Shown here in pieces: positions 9,425 through 19,800 of a stretch of 64,000 nucleotides of DNA; position 1 is the stretch's first letter, and every line of letters starts with the position of its first letter. The DNA is taken from contig JAEZIJ010000233.1 in assembly GCA_023436715.1 (NCBI GenBank), positions 1 through 64,000 of the forward strand. Reading direction: 5' to 3'. The notes below the pieces were generated by a model that saw only the letters and a list, made by a program, of their open reading frames with translations, ran no database searches and had not been told where the DNA came from. This stretch comes from Acidobacteriota bacterium. GTDB lineage: Bacteria; Acidobacteriota; Terriglobia; Bryobacterales; Bryobacteraceae. Made by a program: the position numbers and the translations under genes.

Positions 9425-12400
9425 TTACTTGATAGCCATGGTCACGCCCGTCTGTGCGGCGTAGTCGCCTACCTGGAGCTCCACGGAGACTGCCGGGCCG
9501 GTGGGTGCGCCGGCGGGGATGCGGACGTTGATCTGCATCAGGCCTGCTACGAGCGACGGCGAAGTGCCGGAGTAGAGCACCTCCGCTTCCATCCCACCGA
9601 TGCGAACGCGCACCGGCAGCACGGGGCTTGACAGCGCCTCGCCGGTGATCGTGCCATCCGCCTGCGGCGGTCTCAGCACTCCCTCGCCAGTCGCGTAGAA
9701 CATAGCGATCGAGCCGCGGGTCGCCGGTAACGAGGGCGAGTTGTATTCCACCGTGCCCGCGGGTTCGATGAAGTTCAGGATCGCGCCCTGCCCCTTCCCG
9801 GAAGCGTCCGCCGTAAACAGGCCCGGCGCGGCAGGCGCCACCGACAGCAGCGCGGGCTGGCTCTTCAACCCGTTATACTCGGCCACCACATCGGTGCGCG
9901 TTTTGCCCGCCAGGCCGTAGGGAACAATGACTGCGGCCTGCCCGGCCGAGGAATAGATCACAGGAGACGCCACGCCACCGAAGAGCACGCGGGTTCCGGC
10001 GACGGAAGTTGCGAACCGGCCGTCCTGAAGGGAAAAGCCGGCGAGGTCCTGCGGACCCAGACCCGTGCCGAAAACCGCGACCATCTGGCCGGGCGCGATC
10101 TCGCCGCCCGCGTAGCTCGCAGCGTTCACAATGGCATTCAGAACGGGCGGGACAGCCACGGGGGGCGCCGCATCGAGTGTGACTTTGATGTCGCCGCCGC
10201 CCGTCGTGCCATAGTCCGGCCGGATGGACACCGTTCCGGAGTGGAGGCCCGCCGTAACCTTGTCTAGGTTGAGCGAAAGCGTGAGGTCAACGGGCGGGAC
10301 CCCCCAGAGCGGCTTCATATCGAGCCAGGAATTGAAACTGAACGCCGCCAGTGTGAAACCGCCGGGGAGCGCTGTCGTGCTGGTCACCTTGACAACCTGC
10401 GGCGGTGGAGCGGGGTCGCCAATTCGATACTTGAAGTTCACCTGGGCGGGACTGAAGACAATCTTGGGTATATCGTTCACTTTGAAGGTGATTGGCACAG
10501 TTCGGGTGATGTTACGGGAAGGAACTCTGATGACGAGATTGCCCTGATACTTGCCCTCCGGGAGAGTCCCGGCCGAAAAGGACAGGTTGATCGCGGCGGG
10601 AGTTCGCACGGAGGAAGCGTATGCCGAAACCCAGGGCTGGTCCGTCGAGAATGTGAAGTCGAGGTCCTCGCTCCCCGTCAAAGTGATTGTGGGCGGATAT
10701 GGGTTTGACCACCCGCGCTTGTAGGAATATGTGATCTCCGCCGGATTGACATCGAGCGGCGCGCTGGTGCTCGCCGCGAAGCGCCAAGTGATCTCCTGCC
10801 GGGGCTGACCCGCAAGATTGACAGAAGTCACAGCGGACCAGATGCCCGGCGTCAGACCGGTGAGATCGGCCGTAAACACAATATCAGCCGGCGCCTTGTT
10901 CCTGGTTGCCGTGATCTTGAAGAACGAGGGATGGGTGCCGGTGAAGACCTCGAGCGGAAAGTCCGGGGTGCTGCTCGTAACGTGAACGACCTCCGGCGGA
11001 GGCGGCGGTTGCCCGACCTGGGCCCGCATCCAAACCTCTTTTCTCGAGAGCGTCATCGTGGGCGGGGGGAGTACAGTGTAGTTGACCGTCACGACCTGTT
11101 CGCTGTTGGGAACCCCATTCAGGGAAACCGTCAGCTTGCCCGTGTACGATCCCGCTTTCATTGGGTTCGCAACCACTGTCAATTCCCCGGTCGAAGCGTA
11201 GCCCCAGAGCCAGGACTGATCGGACTTGACCTGAAATTGATTGTACTGGCCATGAAAGTCGGTGGTAATTGACACCGTCTTCCGCGTCTCAGCAAGCCCC
11301 TCTTGCGACTGCACGTCAAGCTGGTTGGCGCCGAGCGTGAAGGTCGGCCGGTCCAGGACCTCGAGAGAAGTCGAAATCGGGAGGGACAATGCCGGTTGAC
11401 CCCATGCCTGGATTGTCACGGTCCCGTTGAATTTGCCGGGAGTGACGGCCGAGGGCAGAACCCTCACTTGAAGCGAGGCGGGTTGGCCTGCGATCGACGC
11501 CTGCAAGCCCGGAACGTCTGTCGTCGCAGTGATGGTGAGCGGCTCTCCCGAAAAGGCGATGGGAAGGACTGTTGGCGCAGGTTCCGGATCGCCGATCCGG
11601 TATTTGAGCGTGAACTGGGTCGCCGGTACGAAGAAGTTCGTTTCGCGAAACTCCGAGAGGTTCACGCGGGCCACGAAGGCGTCCACGGGGTAACGGTTAT
11701 CCCATCGGGGCTGATCGCCGAACTTCGGCTGGACTGCGCCCGGCGTGACAGTCATGTTCGAATAGTTGGTCTGGGTCCCGATATGGACCGAACCCAACGA
11801 ATCGACGGCCAGTTGTGTCGCGAGGCCATAGCTGAGGACAGGCGCCGAAAAGACCAGGCGATCCAACGCGGGCGATATCTTGGCCAGCACGAAACCGCCG
11901 GTATTCCCCGCGGGCCGTCCGCCGCTGACGTAGTCGGGAGTCGTCGTCGCGATTCCATACAGGAATCCATCGCTGCCCGATGCGATGGGGCCGAACGCCG
12001 GCTTCGAAAGCGCGACGGCCTGAACGGACGAGCCGTCGGCGGCCAGTTTCATCATGAAACCGCAGCAGGACGGATGCTGGCCGATGGGGTCGAGCCACAC
12101 CGGCTCCTTGAGCTGGCTGAACGGGGCCAGGTCCGATGTGCTGCCGGATACAATGACGTTCCCCGTTGGGTCCAGTGCCAATCCCGTTATGCCAACCCAT
12201 TGGGTCGCGTGCAGCGGAACCGACAACAACAACGAACTCGCCGACGGATTGAATTTCGCGACAAACGTCCGCGTCGTGCCTTCCTCGGGTGGCCGCACGC
12301 CGCCTACGGCAGGGAAGTTTGGCGAGGTGGAGTAACCTGCGACTACGATGTTGTCCGCGGAGTCGATGGCGAGTTGGTCTATATAATCGTTATCGGTCCC

Positions 12401-13711
12401 GCCCAGCAGCGTGATGAACAATGCGCGCGAACCGGCGGCATCCAACGCGAGCAGCATCCCATCGGTGGCCCCGCCGCCGTAGTCGCGCTGAAAAGCGCCC
12501 GGTGTTCCGTAGGCCGCCACCGACGAGGTGCTGCCGCCGATATAGGCAGTACCTCGCCGAACCGCAACCGCATTCGGCAAGAAAGAAGCCCCTGGTGTGG
12601 AGAGGAAAGTCGAGTAAATCAGGCGGCTCCCGGAAGAGTCGAGTTTCAGCGCGAATGTGTAACCAGTGGCCTGCCAGGCCCCCTGCGTAGTCGGAAAATC
12701 GAATGAATAGGCTTGTCCGACTACGACTGCGGTTCCCTCCTCATCCACGGCGAGGGCCGTGGCGGTGTCCGAGTATTCAGAGGTCGAACTCCCGCCGATA
12801 AAGGTCGAATACAACAGAGCCATTCCGGTGCGGTTGATCTTGGCGACGAACACATCCCTTGCCCCGGAACGCGTCGAACTTACCGCGCCGGCCGTGACCG
12901 GGAAGTCAGCGGCCATCGTGCTGCCCGCAACAATCGTGTTGCCTGCTGCATCGAAGCCCACGCCCGCCACGCTTTCTTCGCCGACGCCGCCAAGGTAAGT
13001 GGCATACTCGACCACCGGATCGATGACGAGCGGCAACCCGGGGGCGTAGGTCCCGAGCGAGAGGCCGATCTCGCGCGCAGTGGAACGGACGTACCTTACG
13101 GAGACCTGCCGCCTTCCGTCCGCCGTCTGCTGCCATGCCAAGGGGCGCCGCTGCACTATCTCTCCGGCGGGCGTCGCGATGACCAGGTCCCCCTTCTCGT
13201 CGATCCGAATCCGGTCCGCGCCCCGGTAGCGCATAAGGATCCGGCCGGGGTTGGCCCCCGGGCTCACTCGGAAGTCGTATTCGAGCCGCTTGCCGGCTCC
13301 GTAGTAGACAATGTCCACGCCGGGGTACGCCGCGCGGCAAGACACGCGCGAAAAGTGTTGCACGCCGATGCGCCATCCCCGTGGATCGCGTCCGCGGAAG
13401 TAGTTGCTGATTCCTGGCGCGGGGTCCGTTCCTTCCAGCGCTTCGCAACCGGGCGAGCCCGGAAACGTGAGTGAGACGACGGCATCCTGCCCCGAGCCGT
13501 TCCGGAGCCGAAGCAGCGGCCCCTGTGCCGTGATGCCGGCGGCGAAGCCCGGCATCCGCGCCGCGAACCGCACTCCCGAGCCGGGCGATGCGGGAGCGGG
13601 TTCGAAAACGAGCGGCAGCCGCGCGAGAGCATCTACTTTGGCCGCCTTCGCCAGCGCGGAAGGAGATCCGGTCAGAGCTGCCGCCAGCACTGCGAGAGCA
13701 AGTCGTCGCAT
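9425..13711 (-). CDS. large secreted SBBP-propeller / BACON-like Ig / TIGR03437 protein
   Basis: A 1428-residue exported protein. A signal peptide (RRLALAVLAAALTGSPSALA) is followed by a propeller-associated N-domain (YFRGRDPRGW, GVDIVYYG, RLEYDFRVSPGA). SBBP-type propeller repeats (about 230-650) show the recurring YSTF-GG and AVD-GNxxVxGxT words. Three or four Ig-like repeats of the BACON type (about 690-1190, each starting with a 'Y-x-x-G-x-P-x-P' linker) come next. The C-terminal 230 residues are a TIGR03437 domain (VNAASYAGGEIAPGQMVAVFG, GQAAVIVPYGL, LMQINVRIP). RBS AAGGTGA precedes ATG 13711, 7 bases after the upstream gene. Such proteins are typical of Bryobacter/Solibacter. Function is unknown; a cell-surface or secreted scaffold is likely. 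It is the last gene of a three-gene operon. Confidence 0.85.
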   Translation of the reverse strand: MRRLALAVLAAALTGSPSALAKAAKVDALARLPLVFEPAPASPGSGVRFAARMPGFAAGITAQGPLLRLRNGSGQDAVVSLTFPGSPGCEALEGTDPAPGISNYFRGRDPRGWRIGVQHFSRVSCRAAYPGVDIVYYGAGKRLEYDFRVSPGANPGRILMRYRGADRIRIDEKGDLVIATPAGEIVQRRPLAWQQTADGRRQVSVRYVRSTAREIGLSLGTYAPGLPLVIDPVVEYATYLGGVGEESVAGVGFDAAGNTIVAGSTMAADFPVTAGAVSSTRSGARDVFVAKINRTGMALLYSTFIGGSSTSEYSDTATALAVDEEGTAVVVGQAYSFDFPTTQGAWQATGYTFALKLDSSGSRLIYSTFLSTPGASFLPNAVAVRRGTAYIGGSTSSVAAYGTPGAFQRDYGGGATDGMLLALDAAGSRALFITLLGGTDNDYIDQLAIDSADNIVVAGYSTSPNFPAVGGVRPPEEGTTRTFVAKFNPSASSLLLSVPLHATQWVGITGLALDPTGNVIVSGSTSDLAPFSQLKEPVWLDPIGQHPSCCGFMMKLAADGSSVQAVALSKPAFGPIASGSDGFLYGIATTTPDYVSGGRPAGNTGGFVLAKISPALDRLVFSAPVLSYGLATQLAVDSLGSVHIGTQTNYSNMTVTPGAVQPKFGDQPRWDNRYPVDAFVARVNLSEFRETNFFVPATQFTLKYRIGDPEPAPTVLPIAFSGEPLTITATTDVPGLQASIAGQPASLQVRVLPSAVTPGKFNGTVTIQAWGQPALSLPISTSLEVLDRPTFTLGANQLDVQSQEGLAETRKTVSITTDFHGQYNQFQVKSDQSWLWGYASTGELTVVANPMKAGSYTGKLTVSLNGVPNSEQVVTVNYTVLPPPTMTLSRKEVWMRAQVGQPPPPPEVVHVTSSTPDFPLEVFTGTHPSFFKITATRNKAPADIVFTADLTGLTPGIWSAVTSVNLAGQPRQEITWRFAASTSAPLDVNPAEITYSYKRGWSNPYPPTITLTGSEDLDFTFSTDQPWVSAYASSVRTPAAINLSFSAGTLPEGKYQGNLVIRVPSRNITRTVPITFKVNDIPKIVFSPAQVNFKYRIGDPAPPPQVVKVTSTTALPGGFTLAAFSFNSWLDMKPLWGVPPVDLTLSLNLDKVTAGLHSGTVSIRPDYGTTGGGDIKVTLDAAPPVAVPPVLNAIVNAASYAGGEIAPGQMVAVFGTGLGPQDLAGFSLQDGRFATSVAGTRVLFGGVASPVIYSSAGQAAVIVPYGLAGKTRTDVVAEYNGLKSQPALLSVAPAAPGLFTADASGKGQGAILNFIEPAGTVEYNSPSLPATRGSIAMFYATGEGVLRPPQADGTITGEALSSPVLPVRVRIGGMEAEVLYSGTSPSLVAGLMQINVRIPAGAPTGPAVSVELQVGDYAAQTGVTMAIK

Positions 13712-13717
13712 AATCAG

Positions 13718-16700
13718 TCACCTTGTGTTTAGGGGAACGAGAAGGAGCGAGGATCCAATCTGGACAAAGGCCTGGTCCGGGCCGGTGAGTTGGAACGTCT
13801 TCACTGGCGAGGAACCGTCCCCACTCCATATCTGTTGACGCCAGCCGGCAATCACCTGCCGTTCCAGCGTGTCGAGATCGAATGCCGAAACCTGAACCGT
13901 GTTCTGTCCGGAGCCGTCTGTTTCGATGACATAGACCCTGCGCTTGTCCGGATCGGCTGCGAGCGCGGGGCGCGTCGTCCCCGAAGTCAGCGAGAGGAAA
14001 CTCAGCGCCAGAATACGCTGGCCATCGCGCAGGTACGTCAGACCGTTGTCCCGGACTACGCCGGGCGTTTCCCGGTCCTGCGTCATACTGCCGCCGGTGA
14101 TGCCGGTTCCGTCGTATTCGACGTAGCTCGATTGAAGCGGGCCGGGGACCATGATCGCGTGGGACTGCGTCACGAACGCCGGGGGCGGGCCGCCGGCAAG
14201 TCCCATATCGAGTGAATTGGTCCCGCGCGGCGCGCCATCATCGAAGATTGCCAACCACCTCGTGTTGCCCTGGGACAGGAGTGCGATGAACGACGGCGGC
14301 GCTCCCGGCAGGCAGCGCAATCCCTCAACCGTGGTGGTCGCGGGCGGCAGCGGGCTGCTTTGGGCCAGATCGTATTCGCGATCGAACGCGCCGGACTCGG
14401 CGTTGTACCTGCGCACTTTCGCCGGCGGAACCAGGACGTAAACATAGGCTCCGTCGCTCGACACGTCGATCGCGGCCGCCCGCAGGCCCGCCTCGATTTT
14501 TGCGATGGGTTCGAGCCGGTCCAGGTCGAATACCAGCAGGTCCGACGGAAGGTTAAGGTCGCTTGCGTTCAGCGCGTACAGCCGCCGTCTCGCAAGGTCG
14601 GCCACAGTCGGGCCGGAGGCGGTTCTGGACAGCGCGACCCAGATCGTGTCGGAGTTGAATCCGCCCTCCGTGACGTACAGTTGGTGGACTCCCGGGCTGA
14701 CGAGATCGCGAGCGGGCGGATCGATCAGGATCCTGCCCGGTGCTGAATACCGTGAGGGGACCAGTTGTCCGTCCCAATACGCCTTGGTATTTTCGGTTAG
14801 CCCCGACCCCGAGAACGTAAGCGACGGCCCGACCTCGCCGGGACCGTCGAGCGCGAGAATAGACGGCGCCGCAAGGCTAGGAATTGGATTGCCGGCAGCC
14901 CGCGCCACGACGAAGCGGGCGATAGGAGACGTGCCCCCGCCGGGAGGCGGGTTGGTAATCGTAATCTCCGAGACCGACGGCTGGCTCAGTTCCGCGGCGG
15001 GCAAAATGAGATCGAAGTACCCCCTTGTGGACCCGGTACGCTCGACGTAGCGCGCGGCACGGACCTGGCCGTTCCACCGCATTACGGAATCCGGGCCGAG
15101 CCCCGTCGCCATCACGGCCACCTTGGTTTCCCCGGACCCGGCAACCACCGACGTTGGCGTGACGTAGATGTCCGTGGGCGCGGCGTTCACAATGTTGATG
15201 GCGCGTGGATCGGAGACCCCGCCGCCGGGACCGGGGAGGGAAACCGTGATCCGCGCAGGTCCGACAGGCTGCTGCAAGAGGGGTATGTTGGCCGTGATCC
15301 GGTCCCAGGCTTTGACGCTGCTGTCGACGGGCTTGCCATCCAGTTCCACGCGAGCGCCGTAAGCGAAGCCGGATCCCAGGAGCTGCAACTCGACGCCGCT
15401 CCATCCGTCCTTCAACACGGTCTGCGGTTCGACGGCATCCACTCGGGGGCGCGGATTCGTCAGCGACAGCCGCAGCAGGAACGCGTCGTAGCCGAGGGTC
15501 CTCACGTACACATTGGGTTCGGGAGGCCGTCCGCCGGGCCGCGGCTGAAAGACTCCCGGCGTCGTGCTCAGGCTGGAGGTCGTGCCCGCGAATATGAGAC
15601 TCTCGTCCGGCGCGAGCGCGACCGCCAGATAGGAACCTCCGGGGTAGGGCAGCCACGTCTTCAGCGCGAGTCCCTGCTGCGCATCGTCGACACAGACCAG
15701 CGACGTTCCGACAGGGTAGTTCAGTACCGGCAGCAGCGCGCCTGGGGTCTGGGTAAGCGGCGGCCGTCCCACCCCCACAATGCAGGGAACGCCGTTCCGA
15801 AGCAGCACGAGATGCTGGTCGGGATTGTAAGGCTGACCGTCCGGTCGCGTGTACTCCGCGGTTCTGAAATAAGTGGATTGCAGGAATCGGCTCCCTTCCG
15901 GAGCCAGTTTCACGAGGAAGGGTGACGAATCGTAATTACTGTCAGGCTCGGTGGGAGTAGAAGATTCGAGCTTCAGCGGGTTCACTTGATCGAAATCGCG
16001 GCCCGATGCATAGCCCAGCACGTGGATGTTGCCGCCCGGTTCGATGCGCAAGTCCAGCACGCCGCCGTACCGGCCGCTGCCCGTGAGGATGCTGGCAAAT
16101 GGCGTTGCCGTCCCCCCCGCGTTGAGCCGCGCGATGTATCCACCCTCGAAGGCGGATTCGGGCAGTTGCTGCCCCGGGATCGGGTTCACGCTGGGGAAAG
16201 GACGCACCTTCGTGGAACCGCCGACAAGGAGACTGCCGTCCGAATCTGCCCGCATCACGGTGGTCGAGCCGAGGTCGAAATAAGTCGCGTAGATGGGGGC
16301 TGAGCCCGCCGGATTGAGCCGAAGGACGTACGAACCGCCGTAATCCGAGGAAGGAGAGGTCCGGAAGGCGCCGAGCGTCGTCGAGGCCGTACGATCCGTC
16401 ACGCAGCCGACATACGCGCTGCCGAGACGATCCACAGTGAGTCGCGCGCCGGATAGCGGGTGGACGTTGAGATAGGTGGAGTAAAGAAGACGCCCCGACT
16501 CCGCATCGAACTTCGCAACGAACAAGTCCGAGAGCGAGGAATGGATGTGTGTCTTGAACGCGCCCTGTGTAACCGGCAGGTTCGTCGACGACGTGTGGCC
16601 CAGCAAATAGACTCCGCCGCGGCCGTCGGTCTCCAGCGCATCGACAGCGTCGCCAGCGGAGCCTCCGAAAAAGAGCGCCCACTGAATTGCGGACGCGTCC

Positions 16701-17518
16701 CCGGTCACCTTCGCGATGTAGGCGTCGGACGAGAGCATCTGAATTGGACGGTTGAATGGCGCGCCGGAGAACTGCGCTTCGGGGAAGTCCACAGACGCGG
16801 TCGTGCCGGCAACCAGAATGCCGCCATCCGCGGCGGCCGCGACGCGGGTGTCGCCTTCATCGTCCGACCCTCCCAGATAGGTAGCGAACTCGATCACCGG
16901 GTCGATCGTGAGCGGCAGCCGCCGGTCGTAAGTCCCAAGCCGGAAAGCCACGCGGCGGGAATCGATCCGGGCGAACGCGACCGGCACCCGAGTCCTGCGT
17001 CCCTCGCGCTCCTGCCATGCTTCGGGCCTGCGGAACCGCGAACCTCCGGCCAGCAGGTCGCCATCCCTAGAAAGCCGCACCTCGCCGGAGAACCTCAGGC
17101 GGATGTTCCGGGGCTCGGCTCCGGGCGCCAGCTCGAAATTGAGTTCCAGCTCTTTGTCGCGCCCGCCGTAGACGACGTCGATGCCCGGTTGGACCTCGCG
17201 AAAGCGAACGCGGCTGTACGCTGGTATGTTCCAGAGCCAGCCGCGCGGATCGCTTCCTCTCACGTAATGCCGGACGCCTGGAAGCGGCTGCTCGGGCACA
17301 GCGCGGGCCCCACGGCGGGAGCCTTCCAACAACACCGATACGCTCTGCCGTCCGCGCCCGGCAACGGCAAATCCATCCGCGTTCAGAGCGAACGCGGTGC
17401 TCGACGCCCGGCCCACGAAGGCGTACGTCTTTCCGGCCTGCCCCTTGTTGGGTTCGAAGGAAACGTCGCGGGCAGCCAGTGCGCCACAGGCGAAGACCAG
17501 AACGCTAACGAATCGCAA
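13718..17518 (-). CDS. large secreted SBBP-propeller protein with IPT/TIG-like domains
   Basis: A 1266-residue protein with a short signal peptide (RFVSVLVFACGALAA). Its N-domain matches its neighbour downstream (HYVRGSDPRGW, PGIDVVYGGRDKELELNFELAPGAEP, PLTIDPVIEFATYLGG). Propeller repeats follow (VAGTTASVDFPE, LLYSTYLNVHP). From about 690 two IPT/TIG-like Ig domains (VDAVEPQTVLKDG, LLGSGFAYGARVELDGKPV) are followed by a second propeller with YVTN-type strands (DGAYVYVLV). Unlike its two operon partners it lacks a TIGR03437 C-terminus. The start is TTG 17518, which overlaps the upstream gene's end by 14 bases, implying translational coupling. Likely surface or secreted; role unknown. Confidence 0.8.
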   Translation of the reverse strand: MRFVSVLVFACGALAARDVSFEPNKGQAGKTYAFVGRASSTAFALNADGFAVAGRGRQSVSVLLEGSRRGARAVPEQPLPGVRHYVRGSDPRGWLWNIPAYSRVRFREVQPGIDVVYGGRDKELELNFELAPGAEPRNIRLRFSGEVRLSRDGDLLAGGSRFRRPEAWQEREGRRTRVPVAFARIDSRRVAFRLGTYDRRLPLTIDPVIEFATYLGGSDDEGDTRVAAAADGGILVAGTTASVDFPEAQFSGAPFNRPIQMLSSDAYIAKVTGDASAIQWALFFGGSAGDAVDALETDGRGGVYLLGHTSSTNLPVTQGAFKTHIHSSLSDLFVAKFDAESGRLLYSTYLNVHPLSGARLTVDRLGSAYVGCVTDRTASTTLGAFRTSPSSDYGGSYVLRLNPAGSAPIYATYFDLGSTTVMRADSDGSLLVGGSTKVRPFPSVNPIPGQQLPESAFEGGYIARLNAGGTATPFASILTGSGRYGGVLDLRIEPGGNIHVLGYASGRDFDQVNPLKLESSTPTEPDSNYDSSPFLVKLAPEGSRFLQSTYFRTAEYTRPDGQPYNPDQHLVLLRNGVPCIVGVGRPPLTQTPGALLPVLNYPVGTSLVCVDDAQQGLALKTWLPYPGGSYLAVALAPDESLIFAGTTSSLSTTPGVFQPRPGGRPPEPNVYVRTLGYDAFLLRLSLTNPRPRVDAVEPQTVLKDGWSGVELQLLGSGFAYGARVELDGKPVDSSVKAWDRITANIPLLQQPVGPARITVSLPGPGGGVSDPRAINIVNAAPTDIYVTPTSVVAGSGETKVAVMATGLGPDSVMRWNGQVRAARYVERTGSTRGYFDLILPAAELSQPSVSEITITNPPPGGGTSPIARFVVARAAGNPIPSLAAPSILALDGPGEVGPSLTFSGSGLTENTKAYWDGQLVPSRYSAPGRILIDPPARDLVSPGVHQLYVTEGGFNSDTIWVALSRTASGPTVADLARRRLYALNASDLNLPSDLLVFDLDRLEPIAKIEAGLRAAAIDVSSDGAYVYVLVPPAKVRRYNAESGAFDREYDLAQSSPLPPATTTVEGLRCLPGAPPSFIALLSQGNTRWLAIFDDGAPRGTNSLDMGLAGGPPPAFVTQSHAIMVPGPLQSSYVEYDGTGITGGSMTQDRETPGVVRDNGLTYLRDGQRILALSFLSLTSGTTRPALAADPDKRRVYVIETDGSGQNTVQVSAFDLDTLERQVIAGWRQQIWSGDGSSPVKTFQLTGPDQAFVQIGSSLLLVPLNTR

Positions 17519-19496
17519 TGTTCACCTCCGAAGGACTCTCCTGACCTGCAATCTCCAGCCGGACCGGTTGGCTACCCGGCGGCGTGCCGTCGGGAATCCG
17601 GATGTTGACCTGAAAGACTCCGTGGACAAGAGTGGGACACGCGCCCGCATATAGAATCTCAGCGCGCTGGCCGCCCACGAAGGCGGCGACGGAGTTGATC
17701 AGCTCCTCCGCCGTCCATGCCAGAACGCCGTCGGCGGACCGCGGCGACGGACCGCCTCCCGTTGCAAACAGCGCCACAGTGTCGCCCGGCGCCGCTGCGG
17801 TATTCTGCGAACCTCCCGGGTAAACGACGACAGAGGCGAGTCCCTTTCCGGAGGCGTTCTGAGTGTAGATGCCCGGGGTCGCGGCCACGACATCGAGCGG
17901 AATCTGCGCCGAGGGAATTCCGTAATTCCACACCTGCATCAGCACGCGCTTTCCAGGCTCGAGACCGAAGGGCGCGACTACGTTGAGCTGGCCGGCCGAA
18001 GCATAGATGACGGTTCCGGGCGCCTGATCGAACCATACCTGCACGTTGCCCAGCGATGCCGGCAGATGCCCGTGCCGGTCGAAAAGGAGAGCGGGCGGCT
18101 GCTCCGGCCCGAGGTTCTGGCCGTAGATGCTAACGATCTCGCCCGGCGCGATTGCGCCGGTTTTGCCGCTGGCCGAATTTACGACCGCTTTGGCGGTGGT
18201 GTGGGGCGCCGGTCCCGCAAGCGGAGTGCGAAAGACATAAAACCGGCTCTGACTGGCGTAGGCAAGGCCGTCCGAACCCCAACGATAAAGCCTGTAGGAC
18301 GGTGGAGCGAAGTAGTGCACCGTGCCGGTCTGGTGAGAGCCTAACGGGTAGAGAGTGGCGAGGTCGAATGCCTGTAGGAATTCGGGATAGTCGCTGTCCG
18401 AGGTTGTCAGGTAGTTCACGGCAAGGATTCGGCCGCGCTCGAAATCCACCGCTATCCCGCCGGACATGCCGAGATTCCCGAGAGTGGCGAGGGACTCGAT
18501 ATCGACAAGCGTCCCGCCGTAGGTGAACAGGACGCCGTCTCGAATCGTAACCGGCGCGGTTCCCTGAATTTGATCGGGCTTGGTGGAGGCGAATCCGCCG
18601 GCGTCGATCGAGTAGCGGGAGATCGTCGAGCCGCAATTGTTCGAACAGGCCGAGCCCGCGAACAGGCGGCTACCGTCGGGCGAGAATAGCAGAGCGTTTC
18701 TCGATGCGTAGTCCGGCACGGTGCGGGCGCGCTTTACGCCGTTGTCGAAAACCGCAAGCTCACTCCCCGACGACCTGGGATCCGGATGATAGCTTAGCGC
18801 CACGACGCCCGGATTTCCCGGCATGACGGCGATCCCTGTCATTTCCTCGCCGTAGAAGCCGCCGGTACTCCGGAAACGAAATTCCGACACCGATGCCCAG
18901 AGATCGGGATCGATGCGCTGTACGGTCCCGTTGCCCTCGATGACCACATACAGCGCCTTGCCGTCACCGGATAGAGCCATCAGCCCGGGATTCGGCCCGA
19001 CGCTGAGCGGGGTTCCCAGCGTTCCACGCTCGGGGTCGATCCAGATCAAGCTGTTCGGGGGGAATAACGTGTTCTTCGAGTCGGCGGGAGTGGTGAGATA
19101 GAAGCGCTTGCGTTCGGTGTCGTACAGAACGCCTGCCGGGACCACATCGTACCCGATCGGGAACTGCGCCTGGCCTGGAAGCAGAATCCCGGTCCGAGGA
19201 TCGTACAGCGTAATCTCGGCCAGACTGGGCCGTTCGAGATCTTCCGCGGTCAGATCGATCTCGAGTTCGTTCTGGCCGATGATTCGCGTCGGCCGGTCGC
19301 GGCCGTTCCACCGCGCGACCAGTCCGGAGATCACCGACTGGCTGAAAATCCGAAGCGGTCCGGGTTGACTGCCCACCGACGCATTCGCAGCGCGGACATA
19401 AAAGGAATTGAGTCCAGCCTGGACCAGGTCGATACCCGTCGATGCGAGTGCGATACCGACGCTGAGAGAGAACAAGCAACCGGCGCGGATGAGCAT
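17505..19496 (-). CDS. secreted YVTN-type propeller protein with TIGR03437 C-terminus
   Basis: A 663-residue exported protein and the first gene of the operon. A signal peptide (CLFSLSVGIALAS) is followed by an Ig-like region (VISGLVARWNGRDRPTRIIG). A beta-propeller spans about 120-410 (LMALSGDGKALYVVIEGNGTV, NALLFSPDGSRLFAGSACSNN). A TIGR03437 domain spans about 425-660 (VVNSASGKTGAIAPGEIVSIYGQ, AGQLNVVAPFG, FQVNIRIPDG). The middle gene's Ig region shares the MRWNGQ-VRAARYVER style, so the three proteins may be built from one domain set. A ligand or substrate cannot be inferred. Confidence 0.8.
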   Translation of the reverse strand: MLIRAGCLFSLSVGIALASTGIDLVQAGLNSFYVRAANASVGSQPGPLRIFSQSVISGLVARWNGRDRPTRIIGQNELEIDLTAEDLERPSLAEITLYDPRTGILLPGQAQFPIGYDVVPAGVLYDTERKRFYLTTPADSKNTLFPPNSLIWIDPERGTLGTPLSVGPNPGLMALSGDGKALYVVIEGNGTVQRIDPDLWASVSEFRFRSTGGFYGEEMTGIAVMPGNPGVVALSYHPDPRSSGSELAVFDNGVKRARTVPDYASRNALLFSPDGSRLFAGSACSNNCGSTISRYSIDAGGFASTKPDQIQGTAPVTIRDGVLFTYGGTLVDIESLATLGNLGMSGGIAVDFERGRILAVNYLTTSDSDYPEFLQAFDLATLYPLGSHQTGTVHYFAPPSYRLYRWGSDGLAYASQSRFYVFRTPLAGPAPHTTAKAVVNSASGKTGAIAPGEIVSIYGQNLGPEQPPALLFDRHGHLPASLGNVQVWFDQAPGTVIYASAGQLNVVAPFGLEPGKRVLMQVWNYGIPSAQIPLDVVAATPGIYTQNASGKGLASVVVYPGGSQNTAAAPGDTVALFATGGGPSPRSADGVLAWTAEELINSVAAFVGGQRAEILYAGACPTLVHGVFQVNIRIPDGTPPGSQPVRLEIAGQESPSEVNIAIR

Positions 19497-19800
19497 TTTG
19501 ACGAGGCCAGCATATCACGGTATTCGGATGAGATTGTCTCTTATGGACGCGCGCCCGGAACGGCCCATGCACTCCCGAGTGCAAGAATGTGATCCTCGCC
19601 TGCAATACGGCGTCGGTGGTGGCGCTTCGCTAGATTCAGCAGCAGTGTTGAACAATACGTGAGCTAACAGACAACCGGCGCTCCCGACTGCGCGATCCTC
19701 GGCTGCACGCACCACCCCCTGGTGACGGAATTTTTCGCAGCCGCGGTAGCACAGGCGCCTTCGCACTGAACCTGCTCGGCCTCTGAACGCAAGTGCGCTC
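19497..19800. other. intergenic, upstream of the propeller operon
   Basis: About 300 bases with no gene. On the minus strand a TATGCT box lies just before the operon start, but no good -35 box at the right distance was found, so no promoter is called. Confidence 0.35.

Noticed and set aside
13404..13838. Plus-strand open frames inside the three propeller genes (for example 11303-12706 and 16460-17608)
   Set aside because: They run against clearly coding minus-strand genes and have no recognisable domains or start signals.
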